From assembly GCF_027533625.1 (NCBI RefSeq), contig NZ_JAQAGZ010000003.1, positions 1 to 64,000 of the forward strand: 64,000 nt of DNA. Reading direction: 5' to 3'. The position numbers and the translations under genes are program-made. Shown here piece after piece: positions 25,917 through 33,976 of this stretch; positions within the stretch are counted from its first letter, which is position 1; every line of letters begins with the position of its first letter. The notes below the pieces were generated by a model. That model made no database searches. It worked only from the letters and a program-made list of their open reading frames with translations, and was not told the origin of the DNA. Origin of the DNA: Paenibacillus gyeongsangnamensis. GTDB lineage: Bacteria > Bacillota > Bacilli > Paenibacillales > NBRC-103111.

Positions 25917-26681
25917 ATGTGTTTAATTTTGTTTGCTTATCGCGCTCATCCCGCTTATAAGCTTGTCGTTGCCGCCAATCGCGATGAATTTTACGACCGG
26001 CCGACGGCGCCGCTTCATTATTGGGAGGACCATCCCGGGGTGCTGGCCGGGCGGGATTTGCTCAAGATGGGTACTTGGCTGGGGGTGTCGAGAACGGGCC
26101 GTTTCGCGGCATTGACGAACTATCGGAATCCGAAGGAGAACACGGAAGGCAAGCGCTCACGGGGAGAGCTGGTCGCGGATTATTTAACGGATCAGACATC
26201 CCCCGAACAGTATATGCAGGCTGCAGCCTCGAAACGTCATTTCTATCCGGGATATAATTTGCTGGCTGGAGATTCGAAGGAGCTTTATTATTACTCGAAT
26301 ATCGAGGATAGGGTCCGGAGATTGGAACCGGGGATCTATGGGATCAGCAATCATTTGCTGAATACCGATTGGCCGAAGGTGAGGCAGGGCCGCGAGGGGC
26401 TGGCGAGAATCCTGGGCGAAGAACGCGAGGGACTCACGGACCGACTGTTCAGCTTCCTTCAGACGGCGGATCCGGCTCCCGATCACCTGCTGCCAAGCAC
26501 CGGCGTTTCCCTGGAATGGGAGCGCAGGCTTTCTCCGATGTTCATCCGGAGCGAAGCGTATGGAACAAGGAGCTCTGCCGTGGTACTGGTAACGGAAGAG
26601 AATATGATGATACGGGAGCTGGTTTACACGAAGGAAGGAATAAACGAACGGAAGTTCGACATTGCCCTCCAAAATCGGTAG
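25917..26681 (+). CDS. NRDE/TANGO2-family protein
   Basis: A 254-residue protein starting with Met-Cys (MCLILFAYR). The Cys becomes N-terminal after Met removal, as in Ntn-like hydrolases. AANRDEFYDRP is the name-giving NRDE motif. GTWLGVSRTGRFAALTNYR, RSRGELV and YGISNHLLNTDWPK are typical conserved blocks. The biochemical role of bacterial members is unknown; eukaryotic TANGO2 is linked to lipid or haem handling. ATG 25917 is chosen because Cys2 is invariant; the longer open frame upstream is not used. Confidence 0.9.
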   Translation: MCLILFAYRAHPAYKLVVAANRDEFYDRPTAPLHYWEDHPGVLAGRDLLKMGTWLGVSRTGRFAALTNYRNPKENTEGKRSRGELVADYLTDQTSPEQYMQAAASKRHFYPGYNLLAGDSKELYYYSNIEDRVRRLEPGIYGISNHLLNTDWPKVRQGREGLARILGEEREGLTDRLFSFLQTADPAPDHLLPSTGVSLEWERRLSPMFIRSEAYGTRSSAVVLVTEENMMIRELVYTKEGINERKFDIALQNR

Positions 26682-26726
26682 TGTGGAGGATGACGCGGGC
26701 TGACCGGACGATTAGGAGTTAAACAT

Positions 26727-26761
26727 AAAACGCTGGGAGGCGAAGCCTAACGGCGTTTTTT
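26727..26761 (+). terminator. Terminator after the NRDE gene
   Basis: AAAACG and CGTTTT flank an inner AGGC/GCCT stem, with T residues after it. Confidence 0.7.
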
Positions 26762-26882
26762 GGCGTGCGAGCCGCTGCGCTCCATGTTATTACCTGGTAA
26801 GTATGGGAAGGACACTTTTAAATCCCCGGCTAATGGGTAATGATTTATATGGGGATATTCATCATAGAGAGGAACTCATAAA

Positions 26883-27785
26883 ATGTCTATGTATCGCAAA
26901 TTAGTCAAGCTGTGTCTGGTTGCCGTGATTAGCCCATCCCTGATGCCTGCACAATCCATGGCTTCGATGGATGGCGGCCGTATCGCTTTATTCTATGAAA
27001 GCCCTAAGGCCGGCAAAGTCATTGATTTTGTCGGCGACAGCACGACGGAAGCCGCTAAGGGCATGTATGACCGCATCGCCCAGCAATATGCCGTCCCGGG
27101 GGGGCCGCTAGAGGGAGCAACCATCCGTAACCGCGGAGACAGCGGGAACACGTTGAATCGCTTCGTAAACAACATCGCCGCCAACGGAAATACGCTGGAT
27201 CGGGTCATCCGGGATAAAGCGGACCTATACGTCCTTTCCTACGGCATTAACGATATCCGCGGGAGCGCGGACGCGGCCGGAAGCACCATGCAGCAAATAA
27301 AAGCAGACCTGAAGAAGGCCGTGGACCGACTGCTCCAGGAGACGAACGGGTTCATCCTTCTGCGCATTCCGAATACGTTTCTTAGCGCGAATTCCTCCGA
27401 ATATCCTTATCTCTCCCCCATCGAGAATGCGCAGCTGTGTTCCGATCAATTATGGGAAGTATACGAGAGCTTCAAAGGCTACAGCGACCGTCTCGATATC
27501 ATCGATATCCCGAGTCTGGTCTTCGGCCGCACGGCGTTGCCCAAGCACCCGCTGATGCAGGATATATTGCATCCGAATGAGGAAGGCTACCGGGCGATCG
27601 CGAATGCTCTTGTCAGCCGCATCTCGGGCAAGTCAAGGGATGCGGGGTTGAGCCAGGGGGAGGCCGCCCCCATCTTAGAGCTATGCAAGGAGAACTATGC
27701 CAAGGAAACCTCGCAGGAGGGAAGGGAACACTGGCATCGAATGGCCAATGAAATCCGGAGGTTAAGCGGACAGCAGTTGGAGTGA
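26883..27785 (+). CDS. Secreted SGNH/GDSL-type hydrolase
   Basis: A 300-residue protein with a signal peptide (about residues 1-27). Catalytic blocks are in order: block I FVGDSTTE with the nucleophile Ser, block II with RGDSGNTL, block III LSYGINDIRG with Asn, and block V DILHPNEEGY with the Asp-His pair. It probably acts as a carbohydrate esterase or lipase outside the cell. ATG 26883 follows AGAGAGGAAC. It is a single-gene unit with its own promoter region. Confidence 0.85.
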   Translation: MSMYRKLVKLCLVAVISPSLMPAQSMASMDGGRIALFYESPKAGKVIDFVGDSTTEAAKGMYDRIAQQYAVPGGPLEGATIRNRGDSGNTLNRFVNNIAANGNTLDRVIRDKADLYVLSYGINDIRGSADAAGSTMQQIKADLKKAVDRLLQETNGFILLRIPNTFLSANSSEYPYLSPIENAQLCSDQLWEVYESFKGYSDRLDIIDIPSLVFGRTALPKHPLMQDILHPNEEGYRAIANALVSRISGKSRDAGLSQGEAAPILELCKENYAKETSQEGREHWHRMANEIRRLSGQQLE

Positions 27786-27854
27786 ACACAAGCTTCGGAA
27801 GGATTTATCTTTTTGATGTATGACGCGGCTTCCGCAAGCTCCTCGCCCGCCCCG

Positions 27855-28262
27855 CTATGCATTCGTTACTCCATATACGCTCTTCCTTATCATTTCCGTC
27901 AATTCTGCCTTCTGAGCTTCATAGACCTCTGCTGGCAAGCTTCCGTTCGCGAGCCGGGCGTCCAATTGTGCCGTCAATTCCGCAGTTTGTAGATGAATCA
28001 GCTGCTCGATATCCTTCTGGTGAGTCCCGGCGATATCAGCCAGCGATTGGCCCTGCAGCAGGGAGTGGTACACCTCTTCTTCGGAAGCGGCCCCGAGCGC
28101 TTGTAAGAAATCATCCTTCGCGGCCATCCGGACATTGGTGGGCTCGGATTTCTCCAGCCGGTTGTAGAGAGCGGCATGACTATCTTTACTGATCCAGCCT
28201 CCTCCGACGAAGGTGATCGTAAGCGCCACGCTACCGGCTACGAAAGCTTGTTTTGGGTTCAT
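27855..28262 (-). CDS. Exported hypothetical protein
   Basis: A 135-residue protein with an N-terminal hydrophobic segment (FVAGSVALTITFVGGGW) that serves as signal or anchor. A helical acidic part follows (KDDFLQALGAASEEEVYHSL, then LQGQSLADIAGTHQKD). The second half resembles the short helical repeats that precede Q-x-x-A-L-T motifs in Paenibacillus envelope proteins of unknown role. ATG 28262 follows AGAGGATG. The orientation is convergent with the SGNH hydrolase gene. Confidence 0.6.
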   Translation of the reverse strand: MNPKQAFVAGSVALTITFVGGGWISKDSHAALYNRLEKSEPTNVRMAAKDDFLQALGAASEEEVYHSLLQGQSLADIAGTHQKDIEQLIHLQTAELTAQLDARLANGSLPAEVYEAQKAELTEMIRKSVYGVTNA

Positions 28263-28536
28263 GGGAGCATCCTCTTTTCCGTCAAAATGAATTATAAATT
28301 CTGCGCATAGTTTAGTTAAGTAAAGTTTAGCATTAGCCGTGCCGGTTCGCCTTGGACTCGCGTTCTGTTTTGCCCCCGACTAAGGTCCAGGATGGTGGGG
28401 GGGGATGAACCGCTGCTCATGTCCCGTAGAGCAGAATCTGTCGTGGTTCAAGCTCGGATCCTTCTGACATACATGACCGAACAGCACCCAAAATGTTGAT
28501 GGTTCCAATAACATGAAATTTGTGGTAATATAAATG

Positions 28537-28550
28537 CGAACAATTGTTCC
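28537..28550. promoter_or_regulatory. LexA-box-like site before an AraC regulator gene
   Basis: CGAAC and GTTCC flank AATT, matching 13 of 14 positions of the Gram-positive LexA consensus (CGAAC-N4-GTTYC type). It lies 43 bases before the GTG at 28593. The 330-base gap (28263-28592) holds no gene that I can see; it also has a run of nine G near 28395-28403. Confidence 0.4.
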
Positions 28551-28592
28551 TTATCGTTCGGCCGAACTAAAGTATGGAAAGAAGGTGCGGGA

Positions 28593-29402
28593 GTGCTGAC
28601 AGGACAGTATACCGAAATTGACGAGGTGATCGATTATATATATCAGCATCTAGATGAGCCGCTTCCATTATCCCGGTTGGCCGGTTATGCAGCCTATAGT
28701 CCGTACCATTTTACGCGCATTTTTAAAGAAAGAATCGGCCTCCCGCCGCTGTACTATGTCTCTTCCCTCCGGCTGCAGAAGGCCAAGGATTTGCTGCTGC
28801 ACACGAATTTGAGCGTCCGGGATATCGGATTGGAGATCGGACAGCAAAGTCTTGGAACCTTCACGACCCGATTTACGGAAAGGGTCGGTATGACTCCGTC
28901 CGAATTCAGGAATTCCATGCATTTTGCTGACCGGCACTTCCGTTCCTTGCGCAAGCTGAAAGCTTGGCGGCCATCGCCTCCGTTCTCAGCTCCCGGTTCC
29001 GCCGCGCGGGCCGTAATCCAAGGAACGGTCCAGGCGGAGGTTCCGTTCGAGGGCGTTATTCTGATCGGCTTGTTTGCCAAACCGATTCCCGAGGGATTCC
29101 CCCTATACGGAACGGTGCTGTCTTCTTTGGGACATTTTTGTTTTACGGACGTCAAACCGGGGACATACTTCCTAATGGCCACATCCGTCGCTTGGGAGTC
29201 GAATGCGATGGATATCCTGCTTCCGCATACGACCTTACGCACCCGGTCGAAGCAGCCGATTGTCGTCAGACCCCATTCCGCCGTCCCTTATCAGCAGGTT
29301 ACACTCTACCTTCCGCGTCCTGACGATCCGCCCATTCTTATTTCCCTTCCCTTGTTGATGAACAATTTCCTCAATCGGGTCAGAGAAAACCGCAATCGGT
29401 AA
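28593..29402 (+). CDS. AraC-family regulator with C-terminal effector-like domain
   Basis: A 269-residue protein with the DNA-binding domain at the N terminus: two helix-turn-helix units within residues 10-105 (SRLAGYAAYSPYHFTRIFKE, then LEIGQQSLGTFTTRF). The C-terminal half (FEGVILIGLFAKPIPEGFP, HFCFTDVKPGTYFL) is all beta and may bind a ligand. The start is GTG 28593 behind AAGAAGGTG. It is oriented toward the 14-helix exporter gene downstream, which it may control. Confidence 0.85.
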   Translation: MLTGQYTEIDEVIDYIYQHLDEPLPLSRLAGYAAYSPYHFTRIFKERIGLPPLYYVSSLRLQKAKDLLLHTNLSVRDIGLEIGQQSLGTFTTRFTERVGMTPSEFRNSMHFADRHFRSLRKLKAWRPSPPFSAPGSAARAVIQGTVQAEVPFEGVILIGLFAKPIPEGFPLYGTVLSSLGHFCFTDVKPGTYFLMATSVAWESNAMDILLPHTTLRTRSKQPIVVRPHSAVPYQQVTLYLPRPDDPPILISLPLLMNNFLNRVRENRNR

Positions 29403-29531
29403 GAAATTACCGTATTCGCCGCATGTTAGAATAAGGAGGTGTACTGCATTCACTTATAATGCCGGAATCAAGCAGCCTGCTGACGATGCTAGCCGCATAG
29501 GAGCCAGGAATAGAAGGAGGAAGCATATATA

Positions 29532-30935
29532 ATGAAAGCTATGGAGAGCCATACTAAAGCAGTGGGGGGCACTACAGAAATAAAGAAAAGCGTGCTCTGG
29601 ATTTATTACGTCATCTTTTTTGCCGTACTGAACGAATCGGTCTTCAACGTATCCACCCCAAGCATAGCCAAGCAGTTCGGGCTGGATGCCCCCGGCGTAA
29701 GCTGGATCGTGACGATCTTTTTTATCGTTTTCGGCATGGGCATGGTCATCTTCGGAAAGCTGTCCGATATGTTTAGCGTTAAGAAGCTGATTACAATCGG
29801 AATCAGCCTGTACTGTCTGGGATCCATTCTAGGCTTTGTCTTGCAAGCCTGGTACCCTGCCGTCATTGCCGCACGGGCGGTTCAAGGGATCGGCGGGTCG
29901 GCCATCCCGGCATTGGTCTTTGTCATGGTAGCCCGATTCTTTACGGTGGAAGAACGCGGCAAGATGTTTGGAATGATAACTTCGATAGCTTCTTTCGCGG
30001 TAGGAATCGGCCCGGTACTCGGCGGATATATCTCGGGATCGTTTCACTGGGCTTATTTGTTTCTTCTTTCGCTTCCCGCGATCTTCGCCATTCCTTTCTT
30101 CCGGAAGTTTCTGCCGGACGAACAACGCAGACAGGGCAAGCTGGATCTGGTAGGAGCCGTTCTGCTAGGCCTTGTCGTGACGATGCTGATTTTATTTACG
30201 ACAGCTGCGAGCTGGCTTTATTTGCTCACAGCCCTTCTGGCTCTTGTCCTGTTTATCGTCCAGATTCGCCGGACGGAGGAACCGTTCGTCGATCCCGCCC
30301 TTTTCACGAATTCGCGATACCGGAGCGGGCTGATCATCGGCTTTCTTATCTTCGGCACCGTGATGTCCGTCATGTTTGTCATTCCGCTTATGTTAAATAA
30401 AATGTATGGCCTGAGCACGGAAAACATCGGGCTTATCATGTTTCCGGGAGCCATCAGCGCAGTCGTCTTCGGAGGAGTAGCCGGCCGGATGACGGTCAAG
30501 CGCGGGAGCCATTTTGTCGTGTACCTGGGGCTGGCTTCCATTGCAATTAGTCTTCTGGTCCAATCCTCCTCCATCGGGCTTTGGGTATGGTTCATCGGGA
30601 CGGCCCTTATCCTGATGTACATCGGATTTTCCTTTGTGCAAACCGCACTAACGGAGAGCGTTACGCAGATTCTGCCCGTTCAACAAATCGGTGTCGGCAT
30701 GGGACTGTTCAATATGACATCGACGATCTCCGGCGCAGTCGTAACGGCTTTGGTCGCCAAAGCCATGGAGCGGCAGCTGCTCTCTTTTCACCTCCATCCG
30801 TTGATTTCCGACCCGCATGCTTATTTGTACGGCAACCTCATTCTGATATTAAGCTTTGTGGTTGCGGCCAGTGCGCTCTTTTATTTCTTCGTATTCGGTA
30901 AAAGAGCCCCTCAGCCAGCCAAAGAACCGGCCTAA
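29532..30935 (+). CDS. MFS drug transporter, 14-helix (EmrB/LmrB/Tet(L)-like)
   Basis: A 467-residue protein. The front reads FAVLNESVFNVSTPSIAK; loop 2-3 is FGKLSDMFSVKKL; and motif C is IGPVLGGYISG. Fourteen hydrophobic segments fit the drug:H+ antiporter 2 class. The N-terminal N-x-S-x-F-N-V-S-x-P pattern is that of Tet(L/K)-like proteins. ATG 29532 follows GAAGGAGG. It probably exports a toxic compound sensed by the AraC protein upstream. Confidence 0.88.
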   Translation: MKAMESHTKAVGGTTEIKKSVLWIYYVIFFAVLNESVFNVSTPSIAKQFGLDAPGVSWIVTIFFIVFGMGMVIFGKLSDMFSVKKLITIGISLYCLGSILGFVLQAWYPAVIAARAVQGIGGSAIPALVFVMVARFFTVEERGKMFGMITSIASFAVGIGPVLGGYISGSFHWAYLFLLSLPAIFAIPFFRKFLPDEQRRQGKLDLVGAVLLGLVVTMLILFTTAASWLYLLTALLALVLFIVQIRRTEEPFVDPALFTNSRYRSGLIIGFLIFGTVMSVMFVIPLMLNKMYGLSTENIGLIMFPGAISAVVFGGVAGRMTVKRGSHFVVYLGLASIAISLLVQSSSIGLWVWFIGTALILMYIGFSFVQTALTESVTQILPVQQIGVGMGLFNMTSTISGAVVTALVAKAMERQLLSFHLHPLISDPHAYLYGNLILILSFVVAASALFYFFVFGKRAPQPAKEPA

Positions 30936-30985
30936 GCAATAGCGGCGCTTATTGAATGAACTATTCCAAACCAAAGGAGATCGAT

Positions 30986-31561
30986 ATGCGAAAAATTATT
31001 GTGTCGGCGTTCTTGACACTGGATGGCGTGATGGAAGACCCCGGCGGCGGCGAAGGCTTTGAGCACGGAGGCTGGAGCTTTCCATTCTTCAACGAAGAAT
31101 ATATGAAATATAAACGCGATGAGCTATTTGATAGCGGCGCCCTTCTGCTGGGGCGGGTAACCTATCAGGGCTTTGCGGCAGCATGGCCTTCCAGGAAGAG
31201 TGACGATGATTTTGCCGACCGAATGAACAGCCTTCCCAAGTACGTTGTTTCATCGACTCTGGAAGAGCTGGAGTGGAACAATTCCATACTGATCAAGGGA
31301 AATATCGCGGAAGCGTTGAACGAGCTGAAGCGGCAGCCGGGTCAGGACATTCTGGTCGCTGGCAGCAGACAACTGGTACATATGCTGATGCAGCATGATC
31401 TGATCGATGAGTACCGGCTCATGGTTCATCCTGTTGTCCTTGGGAGCGGCAAGCGATTCTTCCAGGAGGGAACCGGTAAGAAGGTAATGACGCTTGTAGA
31501 GACCAAGACGTTCCGTTCCGGCATCGTTGTACTCACCTACCGACCGGACAGGAAAGAATAA
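30986..31561 (+). CDS. Dihydrofolate reductase-like/RibD C-terminal domain protein
   Basis: A 191-residue protein. It begins MRKIIVSAFLTLDGVMEDPG and has LLLGRVTYQGFA, KYVVSSTLEELEW, ILVAGSRQLVHML and YRLMVHPVVLGSGKRFF, typical of RibD-C/DHFR-like NADPH-dependent reductases of unknown substrate. The ATG at 30986 follows AAAGGAGAT, which decides the start against the longer frame from 30956. It lies only 50 bases after the exporter and may share its transcript. Confidence 0.88.
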   Translation: MRKIIVSAFLTLDGVMEDPGGGEGFEHGGWSFPFFNEEYMKYKRDELFDSGALLLGRVTYQGFAAAWPSRKSDDDFADRMNSLPKYVVSSTLEELEWNNSILIKGNIAEALNELKRQPGQDILVAGSRQLVHMLMQHDLIDEYRLMVHPVVLGSGKRFFQEGTGKKVMTLVETKTFRSGIVVLTYRPDRKE

Positions 31562-31630
31562 CGCTTCTGGCGTTATGTTCATTGGAGCGAACTTATGTTC
31601 GTTCCTTGCTCCAATCGTTAAACGCAATAA

Positions 31631-31893
31631 AAGCTGAGCTGCCGGAAGGCAGCTTCACACTGACGAGAAACCCGGATATGCAGGAAAAATGCTAAGGTAT
31701 AGGTGGGGTATCCCCTGTAGGAGCGATAGCGTCCGCCTTTGTTATCGGAAAATGACCGCTGCAAAAGCGAATAAATTGAATATTTTCCGATAACAACAGC
31801 GGCCGGAAGGGGATACCCCATCGGGGTATCGAAGCAGATTTCTTTACTTCATGGGTTTCTCTACAGCCTGGAGCTGCCGGAAGGCAGCTTTTT
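31631..31893. repeat. Long imperfect palindrome (about 260 bp), non-coding
   Basis: Outer arms are a self-palindromic AGCTGCCGGAAGGCAGCT present at both ends (31637-31654 and 31872-31889). Inward, GAGAAACCC (31665-31673) pairs with GGGTTTCTC (near 31855). Then GGGGTATCCCC (31705-31715) and GGGGATACCCC (31809-31819) mirror each other, and TTATCGGAAAAT (31742-31753) pairs perfectly with ATTTTCCGATAA (31782-31793). No gene fits. It looks like a MITE-like or multi-hairpin intergenic element. The right outer hairpin followed by TTTTT could also act as a terminator. Confidence 0.7.
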
Positions 31894-31912
31894 GCGTTGA
31901 GGGAATCAACCT

Positions 31913-31928
31913 TGACAGATAGCTGTCA
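31913..31928 (+). promoter_or_regulatory. Operator-like palindrome before dinB-family gene
   Basis: TGACAG and CTGTCA flank ATAG, giving a perfect 6-bp inverted repeat overlapping a TTGACA -35-like hexamer (31912-31917). It lies about 63 bases upstream of the DinB-family ATG. It probably binds a dimeric repressor, TetR or PadR/GntR type. Which one is unknown. Confidence 0.4.
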
Positions 31929-31990
31929 GGGTCGTCGTGTTATGATTCAGGTAATCATAAAACGATAGCGATATAGGAGGTTACTATTTT

Positions 31991-32494
31991 ATGCCGCATC
32001 CTGCTTTAGAAATGTTCGATTACCACGTGTGGGCCAATCAAACCATACTCAAACGATTACAAGAGCTTCCAAAAGAGCTTTACGAACAGGAGATCGTCAG
32101 CGTTTTTCCATCGATATCCAAAGTGATGCCCCATATTTATATGACCGATTCTTGCTGGTTGGACATTCTGTCAGGCATAAGCATGAAGGAAGCAATAGCA
32201 ATAGCCAATTCATTAAAGGAGCCTATCGGAAGCAAGTCGATTGAGGAGTTGGGAACAATGTTTATCGAATTAGCTCAGCGGTATAAATCGTTCTTCAGCC
32301 AACACGAAAACCTTGATCAAACCATGGTGCTGGATAATCCTTATGCCGGAATACGGGAAACGAAATATTCGGAAATCGTTCTTCAGATCGTGAATCATGG
32401 AACGTATCACCGAGGCAACATTACGGCCATGATGAGGCAGCTGGGCCACGCTTCCGTTATGACGGAGTATGCGCTGTTTTGGTATTCAACATAA
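31991..32494 (+). CDS. DinB-family protein
   Basis: A 167-residue four-helix-bundle protein with three metal-ligand histidines at expected places: FDYHVWAN, MPHIYMTDSCW and NHGTYHRGN. DinB/YfiT-type proteins bind nickel or zinc and include thiol-transferases and stress proteins; the name does not mean polymerase IV. ATG 31991 has AGGAGG at 31976-31981. It is a single gene under the palindrome at 31913. Confidence 0.88.
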   Translation: MPHPALEMFDYHVWANQTILKRLQELPKELYEQEIVSVFPSISKVMPHIYMTDSCWLDILSGISMKEAIAIANSLKEPIGSKSIEELGTMFIELAQRYKSFFSQHENLDQTMVLDNPYAGIRETKYSEIVLQIVNHGTYHRGNITAMMRQLGHASVMTEYALFWYST

Positions 32495-32604
32495 TAGGTG
32501 CATTCGAGACATAGCTTGGCCCTCCAATCCCAAAGCCCGAATAATATAGCGATTCTTTTTCATCCTATAAGTGTAGCTTTCTTAATAAGGAGGGATGGAA
32601 CGGC

Positions 32605-32715
32605 ATGAGTCTATTTCATCTGAGCTACATCATCGCATTCAGCTTATTGCTTGCAGCCAGTATCGCCGGAATCGCATGGTTCGTTTTTCGTCGACGGAAC
32701 AGAAAAGCGCGTTAG
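32605..32715 (+). CDS. 36-residue single-pass membrane protein
   Basis: AAGGAGGG lies 12-18 bases before ATG 32605. The frame encodes MSLFHLSYIIAF, then a hydrophobic run ending IAGIAWFVF, then a basic tail (RRRNRKAR). One membrane helix with a positive cytoplasmic tail is predicted. A clear terminator follows 27 bases later, which supports a real short transcript. No family is recognised. Confidence 0.55.
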   Translation: MSLFHLSYIIAFSLLLAASIAGIAWFVFRRRNRKAR

Positions 32716-32742
32716 ATGCACGTAGGATAGAGACCCATTCGA

Positions 32743-32767
32743 AGCCGCAAAATCGCGGCTTTTTTTC
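32743..32767 (+). terminator. Terminator after the 36-residue membrane protein gene
   Basis: AGCCGC and GCGGCT with a 6-base loop, followed by seven T. Confidence 0.8.
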
Positions 32768-32893
32768 GCTGGGATGAAGCTGCTTCAGGTAATCTTGGAT
32801 TGCATCACGTCGCTGTTCAACAAGGAGATTGAACCCGGACCTTGAATACAATAGATACGCCTTTCCAAAGGAGTTTAATAAGAATCGGCAAAA

Positions 32894-33691
32894 ATGATCC
32901 TGAAGGAGATCGAACACTTGCATCTGCTAGCCAAGGAATACAGCACTTATCATGAGATTAGCGTTTACGAAGCCGCTAACTTCGAAGGGGAACTCGGAAG
33001 ATATAGATGGCTGCAGTTTTCGGATGATGCCGTACAAGGCGCAATCGACTTGAGTAATCCGAAGCGCATCGTGATGGAATACCCAAGGGCGATGATCCAT
33101 TTCATGGAGTTCTACCGTCCGGCGTTCGACAACGTATTTGTCATCGGGCACGGGATCGGAACGATCGCCGGCCATTACCCGGAGAAGAGGTTTACGGTTG
33201 CTGAAATCGACGGGAAAGTCGTAGAGTTAAGCAAGGCTTTTTTTGGATACGAGAAGGAGAATGTGATGATTGGGGACGGACGCCGGATCCTTTCGGAGGA
33301 AGCGCCGGATACGTTTGATTATATTATCTTGGACGCCTTTAACAAAAAGGGGACGCCGTCCCATTTGACAACCGTGGAATTTTTCAAGATGACCTCGGAG
33401 AAGCTCCGCTCCCACGGATCGATTATGATGAATCTTATGGGGAAGATCAGGAACGACAAGCTAATCAATGCCATTCACACGACGCTGAAGGAAGCCTATG
33501 CCTATTCCAAAGCATTTTGCTTGCCGGGTAAAGGGGCGTTCGACATACGGAATATCCTTGTGATCGGCAGCAACAACGCTTTCGAAGGCCAGCCGCGGGA
33601 AATGGCAGGCTTTGTTGAGATTGAATTAGAGCAAGGTCATGTGATCATGGACAGTGTTCCAAGAGATCCTGATGGAAGGCGGTCTTTATAG
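32894..33691 (+). CDS. Spermidine-synthase-like methyltransferase-fold protein
   Basis: A 265-residue Rossmann protein. VFVIGHGIGTIAGHYPEK is motif I with an unusual His in the glycine loop; TVAEIDGKVVEL supplies the acidic ribose-binding residue; GDGRRIL and FDYIILDAFNKKGTP follow as in the SpeE family. The polyamine-gate sequence is not obvious, so it may be a SpeE homologue without synthase activity. The ribosome site before ATG 32894 is weak (GGAG 15 bases away), so the true start could be internal. Confidence 0.7.
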   Translation: MILKEIEHLHLLAKEYSTYHEISVYEAANFEGELGRYRWLQFSDDAVQGAIDLSNPKRIVMEYPRAMIHFMEFYRPAFDNVFVIGHGIGTIAGHYPEKRFTVAEIDGKVVELSKAFFGYEKENVMIGDGRRILSEEAPDTFDYIILDAFNKKGTPSHLTTVEFFKMTSEKLRSHGSIMMNLMGKIRNDKLINAIHTTLKEAYAYSKAFCLPGKGAFDIRNILVIGSNNAFEGQPREMAGFVEIELEQGHVIMDSVPRDPDGRRSL

Positions 33692-33708
33692 CTCCATAGA
33701 AAAAGCGG

Positions 33709-33751
33709 CGGCAGCCGAGAACAGGAATTTCATGTTCTTCGGCTGCCGTTT
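33709..33751 (+). terminator. Hairpin after the SpeE-like gene
   Basis: CGGCAGCCGA...GAAC pairs with GTTC...TCGGCTGCCG around an 11-base loop, with only TTTAT after it. Confidence 0.6.
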
Positions 33752-33805
33752 ATAGTTCATTCCTAGTTAGGCCCGGAAACGCGTAGTCGGATTAGGACCT
33801 GGCTC

Positions 33806-33838
33806 TCGGTCAACTCGGTGCTGCCTCGAGTTGACCGA
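33806..33838. repeat. Perfect 12-bp inverted repeat in the gap before gbsR's 3' end
   Basis: TCGGTCAACTCG and CGAGTTGACCGA flank a 9-base spacer. It lies in a 285-base gap between convergent genes and has no T-run on either side, so it is either a strong RNA hairpin at a transcript end or a binding site. The rest of the gap shows only a weak hairpin with CTTTTTT near 33946-33953. Confidence 0.5.
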
Positions 33839-33976
33839 ATAAGGCGCCCCAGAATGCTATTTTGTACATCTAAACAATAAATTAATACCGCAATTAGATC
33901 TTTTCAAGTATAATCCCCCAGAGGCCAAAGGCAGGAAGGCTGCTGCTTTTTTGTTCCTCTTGTTCCCGTACGCAGT

